This document shows, one piece after another, positions 43,900 through 52,067 of a stretch of DNA of 64,000 bases. The translations under genes and the position numbers were made by a program. The notes under the pieces are model-generated. The model was not told the DNA's origin, made no database searches, and worked only from the letters and a program-made list of their open reading frames with translations. The stretch lies in the NCBI RefSeq assembly GCF_900537995.1, contig NZ_LR027880.1, positions 3,496,001 through 3,560,000 on the forward strand. The letters are read 5' to 3'. How positions within the stretch are numbered: position 1 is the first letter of the stretch; every line of letters starts with the position of its first letter. The stretch comes from Roseburia intestinalis L1-82 (GTDB lineage: Bacteria; Bacillota; Clostridia; Lachnospirales; Lachnospiraceae).

Positions 43900-45678
43900 T
43901 TATACAATAAAATGCTCTACGTTCTGCTGTAACTTATCTGCTGCATGATGAGTTGCTTCCGCTTTTTCTTTAATCTCGGCTGCCTTCTCTACCACAACAC
44001 CTGTCTTCTCTGCGATATCGTTTGTACCGGTTGCTCCCTCTGTAGCCGCCTTGCTTACCTCGCCGATGGCATCCATAACGCCGTTGATCGATGCTAACAG
44101 CTGCTCTGAGGATGCAGAAAAATCAGTTACCAATCCATCAATCTTACCTGCATCATTGCTGTAGGAATCCGCCATATCGGAGAATCCCGCAAAGCTGTCT
44201 ACCACGTCGGTTCCAACAAACTCTAACAACTTCTTTGCTCCGTCTGCAAGATTTGTTACCGATTCCACAACATTCTTTGTCACATCCTGGATATGTACAA
44301 CTGCTGCCTTTGACTGCTCGGCAAGTACCCTGATCTCATCCGCAACAACTGCAAATCCCTTTCCTGCCTCTCCTGCACGCGCTGCCTCAATTGAAGCATT
44401 GAGTGCTAACAGGTTGGTCTGTCCGGTAATCTCCATAATGGACTCTGCAAGAACACCGATCTGATCGACTACCTTGATATCTTCAAGTGCTTTTGTCAGT
44501 CCCTCATTGATCTCGGCATGGATTGCCTTGGTACGCTCATCATTTTCTGTTGTTGTCTTTTTAATACCTACGGCACGGTCACGGATATCATCTGCTTCCG
44601 TTGCACCGTCCTGTGAACGTGTTGCAATACTCTTTGCTGCACTTTCGATCTCATGGGACATTGCATTGATCTCTTCGGAGGAAGCCGCTGTCTCTTCCAT
44701 ACCCGCTGCAAGCTCTTCCGTCGTTGCGGAAACATTCTCGATTTCTTCGTCTAATGCCTGAATATTATCATCGATCTCCTGTACCATTCTGGTGATCTCA
44801 GTTGCCTGACTCTTGACCTCACCGATCAGTCCGCTCATCTCATTTCTCATGGACTCTAAAGATGCTGCGAGTTTTCCAAAATCATCGCGGCGCTTTAACA
44901 GTGCCGTTCCCATTGCCTGTGAAAAATCGCCCTGTTCCATGACACCGATGGAACTGATACATTTTTTCAGTGGTCTGATGATGCTGATAATGATCATAAT
45001 CAGCAATAAAACTACTATTATTCCCTCAATCAACGTTGAGATAATAAACAGTGTCATCCTGCCTGTAACATAAGAAGAAAAATCTTTTTCAATTGATGCT
45101 ACCTGATCATCAATATAATCCGTATAATTTCCGGTTCCGATCACCCATCCAAACGGTTCAAATGCCTTACTGTAGGAACGCTTCGGAGAAGGTTCTGTCT
45201 CTCCTTCTTTCGGGAATACATAATCCGTGTATCCTCCGTCTGCCTCCTGACCGACACGGATGATCTCTTTTACCATCTGGTATCCATTGGCATCTTTCGT
45301 CTCCATACGATTGGTGCCTTCCGTGTCATTTCCTAAAAGCACCACATTGGTTCCGTCATACTGATCCACCCAGAAATATCCGGCATCTCCATAACGAAGC
45401 TGTCTGATCTCATCTGCTGCCAATTTCTTTGCTTCCTCTTCCGTATACACACCAGCCTGATACTGATCGTAAATTGTCTGGCAGAGCGAAATCACATTGT
45501 CCACCTGCTGTTTGATCTGTTCGTCGTAAGATGCGCGCTCATCTGCTTCCAGCGTTTCCAGTGCTTTACTCTGCAGCTGTTTCATGCTTTCCGATGAAAT
45601 AACAGCACACAACACCAGTGCCACTATCGTCGCCAACATTACGATAATCAGCTTCGTCTGTACTTTCACATTGTTCAT
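43900..45678 (-). CDS. Methyl-accepting chemotaxis protein with single Cache sensor
   Basis: The protein has helix 1 at about residues 9-28 and an extracellular sCache_2-like domain with [15 protein letters not shown] and [19 protein letters not shown] second helix near residues 190-215, a HAMP region and a signalling domain with [20 protein letters not shown] follow. The ATG at 45753 is in frame, but GGAGG precedes the ATG at 45678 with suitable spacing, so the shorter form (about 592 residues) is preferred. It senses a small extracellular ligand, often a carboxylate in this family, and signals to CheA. Confidence 0.9.
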   Translation of the reverse strand: MNNVKVQTKLIIVMLATIVALVLCAVISSESMKQLQSKALETLEADERASYDEQIKQQVDNVISLCQTIYDQYQAGVYTEEEAKKLAADEIRQLRYGDAGYFWVDQYDGTNVVLLGNDTEGTNRMETKDANGYQMVKEIIRVGQEADGGYTDYVFPKEGETEPSPKRSYSKAFEPFGWVIGTGNYTDYIDDQVASIEKDFSSYVTGRMTLFIISTLIEGIIVVLLLIMIIISIIRPLKKCISSIGVMEQGDFSQAMGTALLKRRDDFGKLAASLESMRNEMSGLIGEVKSQATEITRMVQEIDDNIQALDEEIENVSATTEELAAGMEETAASSEEINAMSHEIESAAKSIATRSQDGATEADDIRDRAVGIKKTTTENDERTKAIHAEINEGLTKALEDIKVVDQIGVLAESIMEITGQTNLLALNASIEAARAGEAGKGFAVVADEIRVLAEQSKAAVVHIQDVTKNVVESVTNLADGAKKLLEFVGTDVVDSFAGFSDMADSYSNDAGKIDGLVTDFSASSEQLLASINGVMDAIGEVSKAATEGATGTNDIAEKTGVVVEKAAEIKEKAEATHHAADKLQQNVEHFIV

Positions 45679-46100
45679 AAATTGTTCCTCCCGCTTCCAT
45701 ACTTTCATTCCGGAGTTTACAAACATGATGTATATGGATTTTTCTATATACATTTTTGAAACTTCCTTGCCATTATTTTACCATATTATACAAATTTCCT
45801 CAATTATTTTACTTTTATTACAGGGATTTCGCTTTAACTTTTTTATCTATGCATTTTTATAAACAATCCAGTTATCAGCATTCCATCTGAGGTTACCCTT
45901 CATTTCTGGTCAATACGCACAAAATTCCCCCCTGCTTTTTCCCTATATATTTTTTCTGCTGATTTTCTATCCGCCTTTTTCATATAAAATCTGTTTCACT
46001 TTTTACTGTGTTCATATCCCGTATAATTCTGCTGTGTATTACTATACAGATCACCAATCCATGCAACTCATAATCATACATATTCGAGTATTTTAGATTA
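45679..46100. other. Intergenic stretch without recognisable gene
   Basis: A/T-rich and pyrimidine-rich on the plus strand. I see no supported ORF, no riboswitch pattern and no repeat. A TATAAT at about 46021 lacks a convincing -35 box. Confidence 0.5.
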
Positions 46101-46157
46101 AAACAATAGCCGGAAAACCTTGATTTTACAATAAAATCTCGACTTTCCGGCTATTTT
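46101..46157 (-). terminator. Terminator after tRNA-Leu(TAG)
   Basis: AAAATAGCCGGAAA pairs with TTTCCGGCTATT on the minus strand, with an inner GATTTTA/TAAAATC stem and a following T-run. Confidence 0.82.
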
Positions 46158-46164
46158 AAATCAA

Positions 46165-46245
46165 TGCGGGTGACAGGACTTGAACCTGCACGTCGGGGAC
46201 ACTAGAACCTAAATCTAGCGCGTCTGCCAATTCCGCCACACCCGC
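46165..46245 (-). tRNA. tRNA-Leu (anticodon TAG)
   Basis: A class II tRNA of 81 nt with long variable arm. The acceptor GCGGGTG pairs with CACCCGC and the anticodon loop TTTAGGT sits between CTAGA and TCTAG. CCA is not encoded. It is a single-gene unit with its own promoter and terminator. Confidence 0.93.
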
Positions 46246-46258
46246 GAACCACTTTGCC

Positions 46259-46287
46259 ATTATATCTTAGCACTCACAAAATTGCAA
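46259..46287 (-). promoter_or_regulatory. Promoter of tRNA-Leu
   Basis: TTGCAA (46287-46282) and TATAAT (46264-46259), 17-base spacer, 14 bp upstream of the tRNA 5' end. Confidence 0.72.
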
Positions 46288-46346
46288 GTATTTTTTCACC
46301 TGCATCTTAGCCCGCACCTCTGCTGCTCAGAGTAAATAACGGCAGT

Positions 46347-47081
46347 TTACTTTCGGTACAAAGATAACGGCAGTTCCAGGCCATGTGTCTCCAGCAGCTT
46401 ACGATCACTTAAAATCTCCCTGGTATCCCCATCACACACAATTCTGCCCTCAGACAATAAAATCGTTCTGTCACAGGTATCCCACACAAAATCCAGATCG
46501 TGCGAAGCTATGAGTTTCAAATAAGAAAATTCATTTAATACCCGGATCAGATTTCTGCGGTTTTGCGGATCAAGTGCCGCCGACGGCTCATCCATCAGGA
46601 TAATATCCGGTTTCATGGAAAGGATTGTCGCAATCGCTGCCAGTTTCTTTTCCCCACCCGATAATTTGTGGATCGGTTTTTTTGCAAGATGCCCAATATG
46701 GACTGCAGCAAGCGCCATTTTCGTTCTGTATGCGACCTCTTCTTCCGGAAGGCCGTAATTCTGCGGGGCAAATGCCACATCCTCGTATACATTTGGCATA
46801 AAAAGCTGACTCTCAGAATCCTGAAATACATAGCCAGCTATTTTTCTGATCTGTGCTAACGTTTCTTTCTGCAACGGCACATCCCCGATGCGGATACTTC
46901 CGGAGTCCGGGAAATACAGACCGACAAGTAATTTTAAAAGTGTGGACTTTCCCGCCCCGTTTGCGCCGACCACACCAATCGATGCCTGTCCGTCTGCTGT
47001 AAATGAAATATCCTGCAGGATAGGGTTTTGTTTTTCATAAGAAAAATTCAGATGTGTTACTTCTATATTAATCTGTCCCAT
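46347..47081 (-). CDS. cbiO: Cobalt/nickel ECF transporter ATP-binding protein CbiO
   Basis: The 244-residue ATPase has Walker A GANGAGKST, Q-loop FQDSESQLF, LSGGEKKLAAIATIL, Walker B ILMDEPSAALDPQ and LIASHDLDFVWDTCDRTILL. The QDSESQLFMPNVYEDVAFAP block is characteristic of CbiO/EcfA ATPases. It energises uptake by CbiMQ, whose genes lie upstream on the same strand with a 55-bp gap. Confidence 0.92.
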   Translation of the reverse strand: MGQINIEVTHLNFSYEKQNPILQDISFTADGQASIGVVGANGAGKSTLLKLLVGLYFPDSGSIRIGDVPLQKETLAQIRKIAGYVFQDSESQLFMPNVYEDVAFAPQNYGLPEEEVAYRTKMALAAVHIGHLAKKPIHKLSGGEKKLAAIATILSMKPDIILMDEPSAALDPQNRRNLIRVLNEFSYLKLIASHDLDFVWDTCDRTILLSEGRIVCDGDTREILSDRKLLETHGLELPLSLYRK

Positions 47082-47136
47082 ATACTTATGTCCTCTCTTT
47101 TCAATCTGTCACAGAACCGTCAACTTTCTTTGACTG

Positions 47137-47934
47137 CTAAAACATCGTTCCTATCATCTGTCCAACCGCAAAATACCGCAATACAGCAAATATCACGATC
47201 CATAAAACAAGATACACTGCATCCCTGGCACAAAACCGTATCTCTTTTTTTAATCTGAATACCCCATCAAAACCACGCAGGCACATACTCTCATAGATCA
47301 CCTCCGCCCGATCCATACTCCGAAGCAGCATCTGGCCCATCAGCGATCCCCACACTTTAAAATGAATGCCCTTCTGTCCCGGTGCCCGAAGTTCATACGC
47401 CTGCACGACCCTCTGCGTCTCTGCCAGCAAAACGGAAATATACCGGTAGATCAGCCACACCTGCATCACAAGAGACTTTGGAAGATGGCATATCTCAAGT
47501 GCACAGCAGATTTTTTCAATCGTCGTCGTAGCGATCAGAAGATACGATGCCGAAACCGTAAAAACACCTTTTAACATCAGCGTCAGCATGGAAATCACTC
47601 CGCCGGTAATTTCAATCTGTCCCACTGTCATGACAGCCTGCCTGTCAAAAAAAGGGTTAAATATTCCTGCCACACAGACAAGCGGCAGCACGACCCGCAT
47701 TCTCCACAGCGCATCCTTCACCGAAATATCATTCATAATAAAAAGAATAACCGGATAAACTGCCATCACAAGCAGTCCGCTCAGGTTATACTTCGAAAAG
47801 GAAACGACCGTCCCTATATACAAAATTGTCACACACAATTTTACAAGTGGGTGAACCTGGTTCACCCACCTGTCTTCATTTGCCAGTTCCTCGATACTTT
47901 TGATCTCAGAAACTGCCTTTTGAATTTTACTCAT
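47137..47934 (-). CDS. cbiQ: Cobalt/nickel ECF transporter transmembrane protein CbiQ
   Basis: The protein has five or six membrane helices and the two arginine-containing coupling motifs, AYELRAPGQKG and YESMCLRGFDG, that bind the ATPase. The frame is open from 47994, but the natural start is the ATG at 47934, which overlaps the end of cbiM. This gives about 265 residues, normal for CbiQ. Confidence 0.9.
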   Translation of the reverse strand: MSKIQKAVSEIKSIEELANEDRWVNQVHPLVKLCVTILYIGTVVSFSKYNLSGLLVMAVYPVILFIMNDISVKDALWRMRVVLPLVCVAGIFNPFFDRQAVMTVGQIEITGGVISMLTLMLKGVFTVSASYLLIATTTIEKICCALEICHLPKSLVMQVWLIYRYISVLLAETQRVVQAYELRAPGQKGIHFKVWGSLMGQMLLRSMDRAEVIYESMCLRGFDGVFRLKKEIRFCARDAVYLVLWIVIFAVLRYFAVGQMIGTMF

Positions 47935-48931
47935 GTTTTTGATTCTTTCCAAAAAATTTAAACAAATAGCAGCCTCCAACACAGACAGCCACAACTACCG
48001 CAGCTCCTGCCACACCCGAAAACGATGTTCCTGCCATGCTCTCACTGTTTTTAAATGCATAATCCGGAAGCAGCGCTGTCCACTCCTGGATATCTGCTGC
48101 CTTTTGATATGCCGCCCCTTTGGCATCTAGCTCTGTGGTTCCGGCAACTTTCTCCATAGACCATTCCAGTCCGTCCGGATTTGCCGAAGCAAACAAAGAG
48201 AGACCTCCACCGATCCAAACGGTTAAAACTGCAAGGATCGCAACTGTCTTTTTCAAAGAAAAACGTGCTTTTTGTCTCTGTGTACTTTCATCCGTTCCCC
48301 AAAGCAGCTCCGGTCTTGCCTCATAGACAAAGCAAAGCACTGCTGCCGTGATCAGTCCTTCTACCAGACCGATTGCCAGATGGATCGGCTGCATCACTGC
48401 AACAAATGTCTGAAATGGAAGCTCCGTGATACCGGAAGCTAACGTCTCTAATGTAACGGAAAATGCTCCAAGCTGCAGCGTCAGGACACAGCCAAGCACA
48501 GATGCTGCAACGATTTTCTTTTTGGATGCCCCACGGCGCATCATCGGTTTCCAGATCAGCAGGGCCCCGATAAAGCACCCATAAAATGCCATATTCCATA
48601 TATTACAGCCAAGCGCTAAAAGCCCTCCGTCTGCAAACAGCAGACACTGTATCAAAAGGACTCCGATCATCGTAAGAAATCCCGCATACGGTCCAAGCAG
48701 TGCGGAGAGAAGCATACCACCACACAGATGTCCGGATGACCCTGTTCCCGGAATCGTAAAATTGATCATCTGGGTTGCAAAAACAAACGCTCCCATCACC
48801 CCCATAACCGGAACCTTTTTAGGTTCATTTAATGCCCTTACCTGTCTTACTGAATATCCGCCAGCCGCCGCTGAACAAAGATACATTGTTGTTGCAACTG
48901 CCGGTGCAACCAACGCATCTGCCATATGCAT
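47927..48931 (-). CDS. cbiM: Cobalt/nickel substrate-specificity protein CbiM with CbiN/PDGLE-like tail
   Basis: The start at 48931 gives MHMADALVAPAVATTMYLCS, the N-terminus whose second-residue His coordinates the metal; upstream in-frame codons to 48985 are probably untranslated. Seven or so helices follow with the GTGSSGHLCGGMLLSALLGP block. The C-terminal 100 residues contain ANPDGLEWSMEKVAG and a last membrane helix, which is the PDGLE/CbiN-like part fused to CbiM. The operon cbiM-cbiQ-cbiO is complete for Co2+ or Ni2+ uptake. Confidence 0.9.
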   Translation of the reverse strand: MHMADALVAPAVATTMYLCSAAAGGYSVRQVRALNEPKKVPVMGVMGAFVFATQMINFTIPGTGSSGHLCGGMLLSALLGPYAGFLTMIGVLLIQCLLFADGGLLALGCNIWNMAFYGCFIGALLIWKPMMRRGASKKKIVAASVLGCVLTLQLGAFSVTLETLASGITELPFQTFVAVMQPIHLAIGLVEGLITAAVLCFVYEARPELLWGTDESTQRQKARFSLKKTVAILAVLTVWIGGGLSLFASANPDGLEWSMEKVAGTTELDAKGAAYQKAADIQEWTALLPDYAFKNSESMAGTSFSGVAGAAVVVAVCVGGCYLFKFFGKNQKHE

Positions 48932-48958
48932 ACCAAAATACCACCTTTCATTTATCTT

Positions 48959-48992
48959 TGACCATATTAGCAAAAATCTGGTCATACCACAA
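48959..48992 (-). promoter_or_regulatory. cbiM promoter overlapped by an inverted repeat (operator candidate)
   Basis: TTGTGG (48992-48987) and TAATAT (48969-48964) with a 17-base spacer on the minus strand. TGACCA-N14-TGGTCA (48959-48984) brackets the -10 region. The GTATGACC half recalls NikR half sites, but the spacing differs. Confidence 0.5.
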
Positions 48993-49082
48993 GCTTTTTA
49001 TCACAGATATTTGGTTGATACTTTTATTTTTTTCCAACTAACTCACATCCTAATCCCTTCCATTCCTGCCATAATGCTCCTA

Positions 49083-49111
49083 TTGCGAAAATGTTACATA
49101 ATTGTTACAAT
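49083..49111 (+). promoter_or_regulatory. Promoter of the small Cys peptide gene
   Basis: TTGCGA (49083-49088) and TACAAT (49106-49111) with a 17-base spacer, diverging from cbiM. Confidence 0.5.
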
Positions 49112-49162
49112 CTTTTATGTGATCGGCCGATACACACAAAAGATTGCAGGATCATCGCAATC
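49108..49162 (+). promoter_or_regulatory. Palindrome and alternative hairpin in the peptide gene leader
   Basis: CAATCTTTT...TGTG (from 49108) pairs with CACA...AAAAGATTG (to 49146) around TCGGCCGA. The GATTGC arm (49143-49148) can instead pair with GCAATC (49157-49162). The first arm overlaps the assigned -10 box, so the palindrome may act as a DNA operator, or the true start of transcription may lie further upstream. Confidence 0.5.
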
Positions 49163-49188
49163 AAAATAAAAATAAGGAGGACGAAACT

Positions 49189-49260
49189 ATGTGTTTTAAT
49201 TTCAATAGCTGTTCCGAGTTATTTAATGCTATCTGCAAATATTTTAACCTCGGTTGTTAA
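49189..49260 (+). CDS. 23-residue Cys-containing peptide gene
   Basis: The frame is ATG to TAA and encodes 23 residues: MCFNFNSCSELF, then NAICKYFNLGC. Cysteines are at 2, 8, 16 and 23. AAGGAGG lies 8 bases before the ATG, one of the best ribosome binding sites in the window. Promoter-like boxes and a palindromic leader precede it, and a strong GC-rich terminator follows, so it looks like a complete transcription unit. No maturase, transporter or immunity gene is adjacent: cbiM diverges upstream and an epimerase gene converges downstream. I recognise no family. It could be a small metal- or redox-responsive protein, a secreted peptide, or a leader peptide. Confidence 0.55.
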   Translation: MCFNFNSCSELFNAICKYFNLGC

Positions 49261-49303
49261 TAATAGCTTGTGCACTTTTCCGGCAGACTGACTGCCAGAA
49301 ATA

Positions 49304-49339
49304 TATGCCCCGGGCATCTGCCCGGGGTATTTTTCTTTT
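49304..49339 (+). terminator. Terminator of the small peptide gene
   Basis: CCCCGGGCA pairs with TGCCCGGGG around TC, followed by TATTTTTCTTTTA. A smaller GGCAG/CTGCC hairpin lies just upstream. Confidence 0.88.
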
Positions 49340-49394
49340 ATCTGTCTAAATATCAATTCCTATACAGCAAAAATCTACTTTTTTCTAAATATAC

Positions 49395-49922
49395 TTATCT
49401 GTCTAAAAGCAGCTCTCCCAGCCACATGGCATTTTTATCTTTTTCTGAAATGATATATTCTCCCTTTGTCCATGCTTCGCCTTTCCAGACGAGATCCGGG
49501 TCATCATACCGCACGGCCTGTGCTGTCTCCCCGCAAAAATCCTGATCCACACACCACTGCATCAGTGTGTCATCCTCCAATGTCAGATACCCGTGGGCAA
49601 ACCCCTTTGGAATATACATCATTTTCCGGTTTTCAAAAGATAAAACTTCACTGTATGAATACCCAAAACATTTTCCCGGTCTTAAATCCACGGCAACATT
49701 AAAAATCGAACCATGCAGGCAGGAAACCATTTTTGCCTGTGCATGCTCCCCCATCTGAAAATGCAGTCCCCGCAGCGTAAATGCCTCTCTGCTGTATCCC
49801 TGGTTGATCTGACAGACCTGAAATGGAACATCCCTGTCATACGGAACAGACAGATATCCCCGAAAATCTTCAAACGCAGGCGGAATAAATACTTGTGGTT
49901 TATCTGATGAAAACTGGTTCAT
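49395..49922 (-). CDS. RmlC-like dTDP-sugar 3,5-epimerase family protein
   Basis: The protein has the RmlC cupin pattern: FEDFRGYLSVPY, TLRGLHFQMGEHAQAKMVSC with the catalytic His, FNVAVDLRPGKCFG with its Asp partner, and YIPKGFAHGYLTLEDDTLMQW. It epimerises a dTDP-4-keto-6-deoxyhexose, normally on the way to dTDP-L-rhamnose. The start is the ATG at 49922, preceded by GGGAGG. No rmlABD genes are in the window. It is about 175 residues, near the usual 180. A relaxed or related sugar specificity is possible. Confidence 0.85.
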   Translation of the reverse strand: MNQFSSDKPQVFIPPAFEDFRGYLSVPYDRDVPFQVCQINQGYSREAFTLRGLHFQMGEHAQAKMVSCLHGSIFNVAVDLRPGKCFGYSYSEVLSFENRKMMYIPKGFAHGYLTLEDDTLMQWCVDQDFCGETAQAVRYDDPDLVWKGEAWTKGEYIISEKDKNAMWLGELLLDR

Positions 49923-50054
49923 TTTTGCCTCCCTTGGCATACATTATCATTACACTAACTTGCCATCCATAAGATACATGATCCTGCGGACACAATGTGG
50001 ACATGAAAAAAACAGATACTCTCCAACCCACACCCAACCCAATCGAAAAAGCAT

Positions 50055-50091
50055 AAAAAAGAACGGAAGTGCTGAAAAATCAACACTTCCG
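50055..50091 (-). terminator. Terminator of the six-tRNA operon
   Basis: GCGGAAGTGTTGA pairs with TCAGCACTTCCG(T) on the minus strand, followed by TCTTTTTT, 14 bp after the tRNA-Lys 3' end. Confidence 0.85.
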
Positions 50092-50104
50092 CATTTTCAA
50101 ATCG

Positions 50105-50177
50105 TGAGACATCGGGGATTCGAACCCCGGACAACTTGATTAAAAGTCAAGTGCTCTACCAACTGAGCTAATATCCC
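50105..50177 (-). tRNA. tRNA-Lys (anticodon TTT)
   Basis: 73 nt; the acceptor GGGATAT pairs with ATGTCTC, and loop CTTTTAA sits between CTTGA and TCAAG. Last gene of a six-tRNA operon; CCA is not encoded. Confidence 0.94.
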
Positions 50178-50193
50178 ATATTTTTAATTTAAG

Positions 50194-50265
50194 CTGGGCT
50201 AGCAGGATTCGAACCTGCGAATGCTGGAATCAAAATCCAGTGCCTTACCGCTTGGCGATAGCCCA
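50194..50265 (-). tRNA. tRNA-Gln (anticodon TTG)
   Basis: 72 nt; the acceptor TGGGCTA pairs with TAGCCCA, and loop TTTTGAT sits between CTGGA and TCCAG. The U1-A72 start is typical of tRNA-Gln. Confidence 0.94.
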
Positions 50266-50334
50266 ACAAGAAATATAAGATCAACATCCTAAGATGTTGT
50301 CATATTTCAAACCTGTTGCACTAGTCGCAACAAA

Positions 50335-50409
50335 GGTGGATACAGGGATTCGAACCCTGGGCCTCCAGAGCCACAATCTGGCGCGCTAACCAACTGCGCT
50401 ATACCCACC
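50335..50409 (-). tRNA. tRNA-His (anticodon GTG)
   Basis: Loop TTGTGGC sits between CCAGA and TCTGG. The acceptor GTGGGTA pairs with TATCCAC, and an extra G at 50409 provides the G-1 identity base of tRNA-His. Confidence 0.94.
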
Positions 50410-50449
50410 ATACGGCTATAAAGCCTGACACCTTATTAAAATAAGGAAA

Positions 50450-50523
<74 letters not shown>

Positions 50524-50611
50524 ATTTATCACATCTGCACTATAACAGGTTGCATATCTTCATAAAAAATCTGTTATATATTATGCTTTCCATAATAATT
50601 TGCAAATGGAA

Positions 50612-50682
50612 AGCGGGTGATGGGAATCGAACCCACGTATCCAGCTTGGAAGGCTGGTGTTCTACCATTGAACTACACCCGC
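50612..50682 (-). tRNA. tRNA-Gly (anticodon TCC)
   Basis: 71 nt; the acceptor GCGGGTG pairs with CACCCGC, and loop CTTCCAA sits between CCAGC and GCTGG. Confidence 0.94.
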
Positions 50683-50688
50683 ACACGA

Positions 50689-50763
50689 TCGGGGTGACAG
50701 GATTCGAACCTGCGACCTCCTGGTCCCAAACCAGGCGCTCTAGCCAAGCTGAGCCACACCCCG
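50689..50763 (-). tRNA. tRNA-Pro (anticodon TGG)
   Basis: 75 nt; the acceptor CGGGGTG pairs with CACCCCG, and loop TTTGGGA sits between CCTGG and CCAGG. It is the first gene of the operon, 6 bp before tRNA-Gly. Confidence 0.94.
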
Positions 50764-50836
50764 ATATGAATTTTTATCCTGAAAAGCAAGTCATTCAAGT
50801 GCTTGTCTTTTCCGTCTCATCCGTGACGCAAGAGTT

Positions 50837-50865
50837 ATTATATAGGACGCAAACATAAATGTCAA
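50837..50865 (-). promoter_or_regulatory. Promoter of the six-tRNA operon
   Basis: TTGACA (50865-50860) and TATAAT (50842-50837), both perfect, with a 17-base spacer, 74 bp upstream of tRNA-Pro and directly after the yfcE-like gene. Confidence 0.88.
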
Positions 50866-50903
50866 CACTTTTTTTTATATTTTTTCAATTTTTTTAATTT
50901 TTT

Positions 50904-51383
50904 CTATAAATACTCGATTTCATAATGCGCCATACCCTTTTTATCAATGTCCATCAGGATATACGAAGGGCGTTTTCCCTCCTGTCGCGGATAGGAAATA
51001 CTTCCAGGGTTCATGACAACGATTCCGTCCCCGTATTCGATCAGCGGAATATGTGTATGCCCGAACATTGCGACATCCGCGCCCCGCGCTAAAGCCTCAC
51101 GCTTTAAATCCTCTATCCCTGATCCGACATAGTAATAATGTCCGTGTGTCATAAACACACGGTAATTTCCTGCCATGATCTCCTTTTCACGTGGCAGAGA
51201 AGAGAAAAAATCATTATTTCCAGCCACAATTTCTAATGGACAGCCACAAAGCTCCCCAATATAGTCTTCATACCCTTCCGCATCCCCGAGATGGATCACA
51301 AGATCCACCGGCGAAACTCTCTCTAAAACAACTTTTAAATTTTCATGTTTTTTATGCGTATCACTAATAACCAGTACTCTCAT
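50904..51383 (-). CDS. YfcE/MJ0936-type metallophosphoesterase
   Basis: The 159-residue enzyme has the calcineurin-like metal motifs: VISDTHKKHENL, VIHLGDAEGYEDY, VAGNNDFF, MTHGHYYYVG and MFGHTHIPL. This short class acts as a phosphodiesterase in related bacteria; the physiological substrate is unknown. It lies 48 bp after rdgB, the usual neighbour in Firmicutes, and ends the rdgB operon. Confidence 0.92.
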   Translation of the reverse strand: MRVLVISDTHKKHENLKVVLERVSPVDLVIHLGDAEGYEDYIGELCGCPLEIVAGNNDFFSSLPREKEIMAGNYRVFMTHGHYYYVGSGIEDLKREALARGADVAMFGHTHIPLIEYGDGIVVMNPGSISYPRQEGKRPSYILMDIDKKGMAHYEIEYL

Positions 51384-51431
51384 AAGGCTACCTGCCCCAT
51401 CCTATGTATTTCCAATCCCCGTTTTTATACA

Positions 51432-52028
51432 TCAGATTCCATACTGATTCAATTTTTCCTTCATGGCGCGCAGCGCCTTTCCCCTGTGGCTGATCTGATT
51501 TTTCTGTTTCTCCGTAAGCTCTGCAGTGGAACATCCAAACTCATCCACATAAAAAATCGGGTCATATCCAAACCCGTTACTTCCTGCAGGTTTTTCTCCG
51601 ATATAACCTTCTATCGTTTCTCTTGTAACCAGCACATCTCCATTTGGCATTGCAGCAGCGATCGCACAGACAAAACGAGCCGTACGCTTTTCCTTCGGCA
51701 CACCTTTTAACCGGTCTAAAATTGCCTGATTTTTGATCGTATAAGAGGTATCTTCCCCCATATAGCGGGCAGAATATACGCCTGGTTCCTTATTCAGATA
51801 ATCCACCTCAAGTCCGGAATCATCTGCAAGGACAATATCTTTTGTAAACTGGGCCACTGCCTTTGCTTTTATTCTGGCATTTTCCTCAAATGTCGTCCCG
51901 TTTTCCACGATATCCGTCTGGATCCCGGCTTCTTTCATAGACAGGATCTCTGCATCCATATCCCCTAAAATTTCTCTGATTTCTTTCATTTTACCGGCAT
52001 TTCCGGTCGCAAAAATAATTCTGTTCAT
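51432..52028 (-). CDS. rdgB: XTP/dITP diphosphatase (RdgB/HAM1)
   Basis: The 198-residue enzyme begins RIIFATGNAGKMKEIREIL, the substrate-binding SxNxxK-like motif. VLADDSGLEVDYLNKEPGVYSAR and SNGFGYDPIFYVDEFG follow, then QISHRGKAL near the C-terminus. It removes non-canonical purine nucleotides (XTP, dITP) from the pool by cleaving off pyrophosphate. It is 39 bp downstream of an amidase gene. Confidence 0.94.
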   Translation of the reverse strand: MNRIIFATGNAGKMKEIREILGDMDAEILSMKEAGIQTDIVENGTTFEENARIKAKAVAQFTKDIVLADDSGLEVDYLNKEPGVYSARYMGEDTSYTIKNQAILDRLKGVPKEKRTARFVCAIAAAMPNGDVLVTRETIEGYIGEKPAGSNGFGYDPIFYVDEFGCSTAELTEKQKNQISHRGKALRAMKEKLNQYGI

Positions 52029-52067
52029 TCCGCTTCTCCATTTCCCTGTATGACATTGGTTTTCACA

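Noticed and set aside
49189-49260. SCIFF-type modified peptide locus
   Set aside because: Only four cysteines in 23 residues and no radical SAM maturase nearby.
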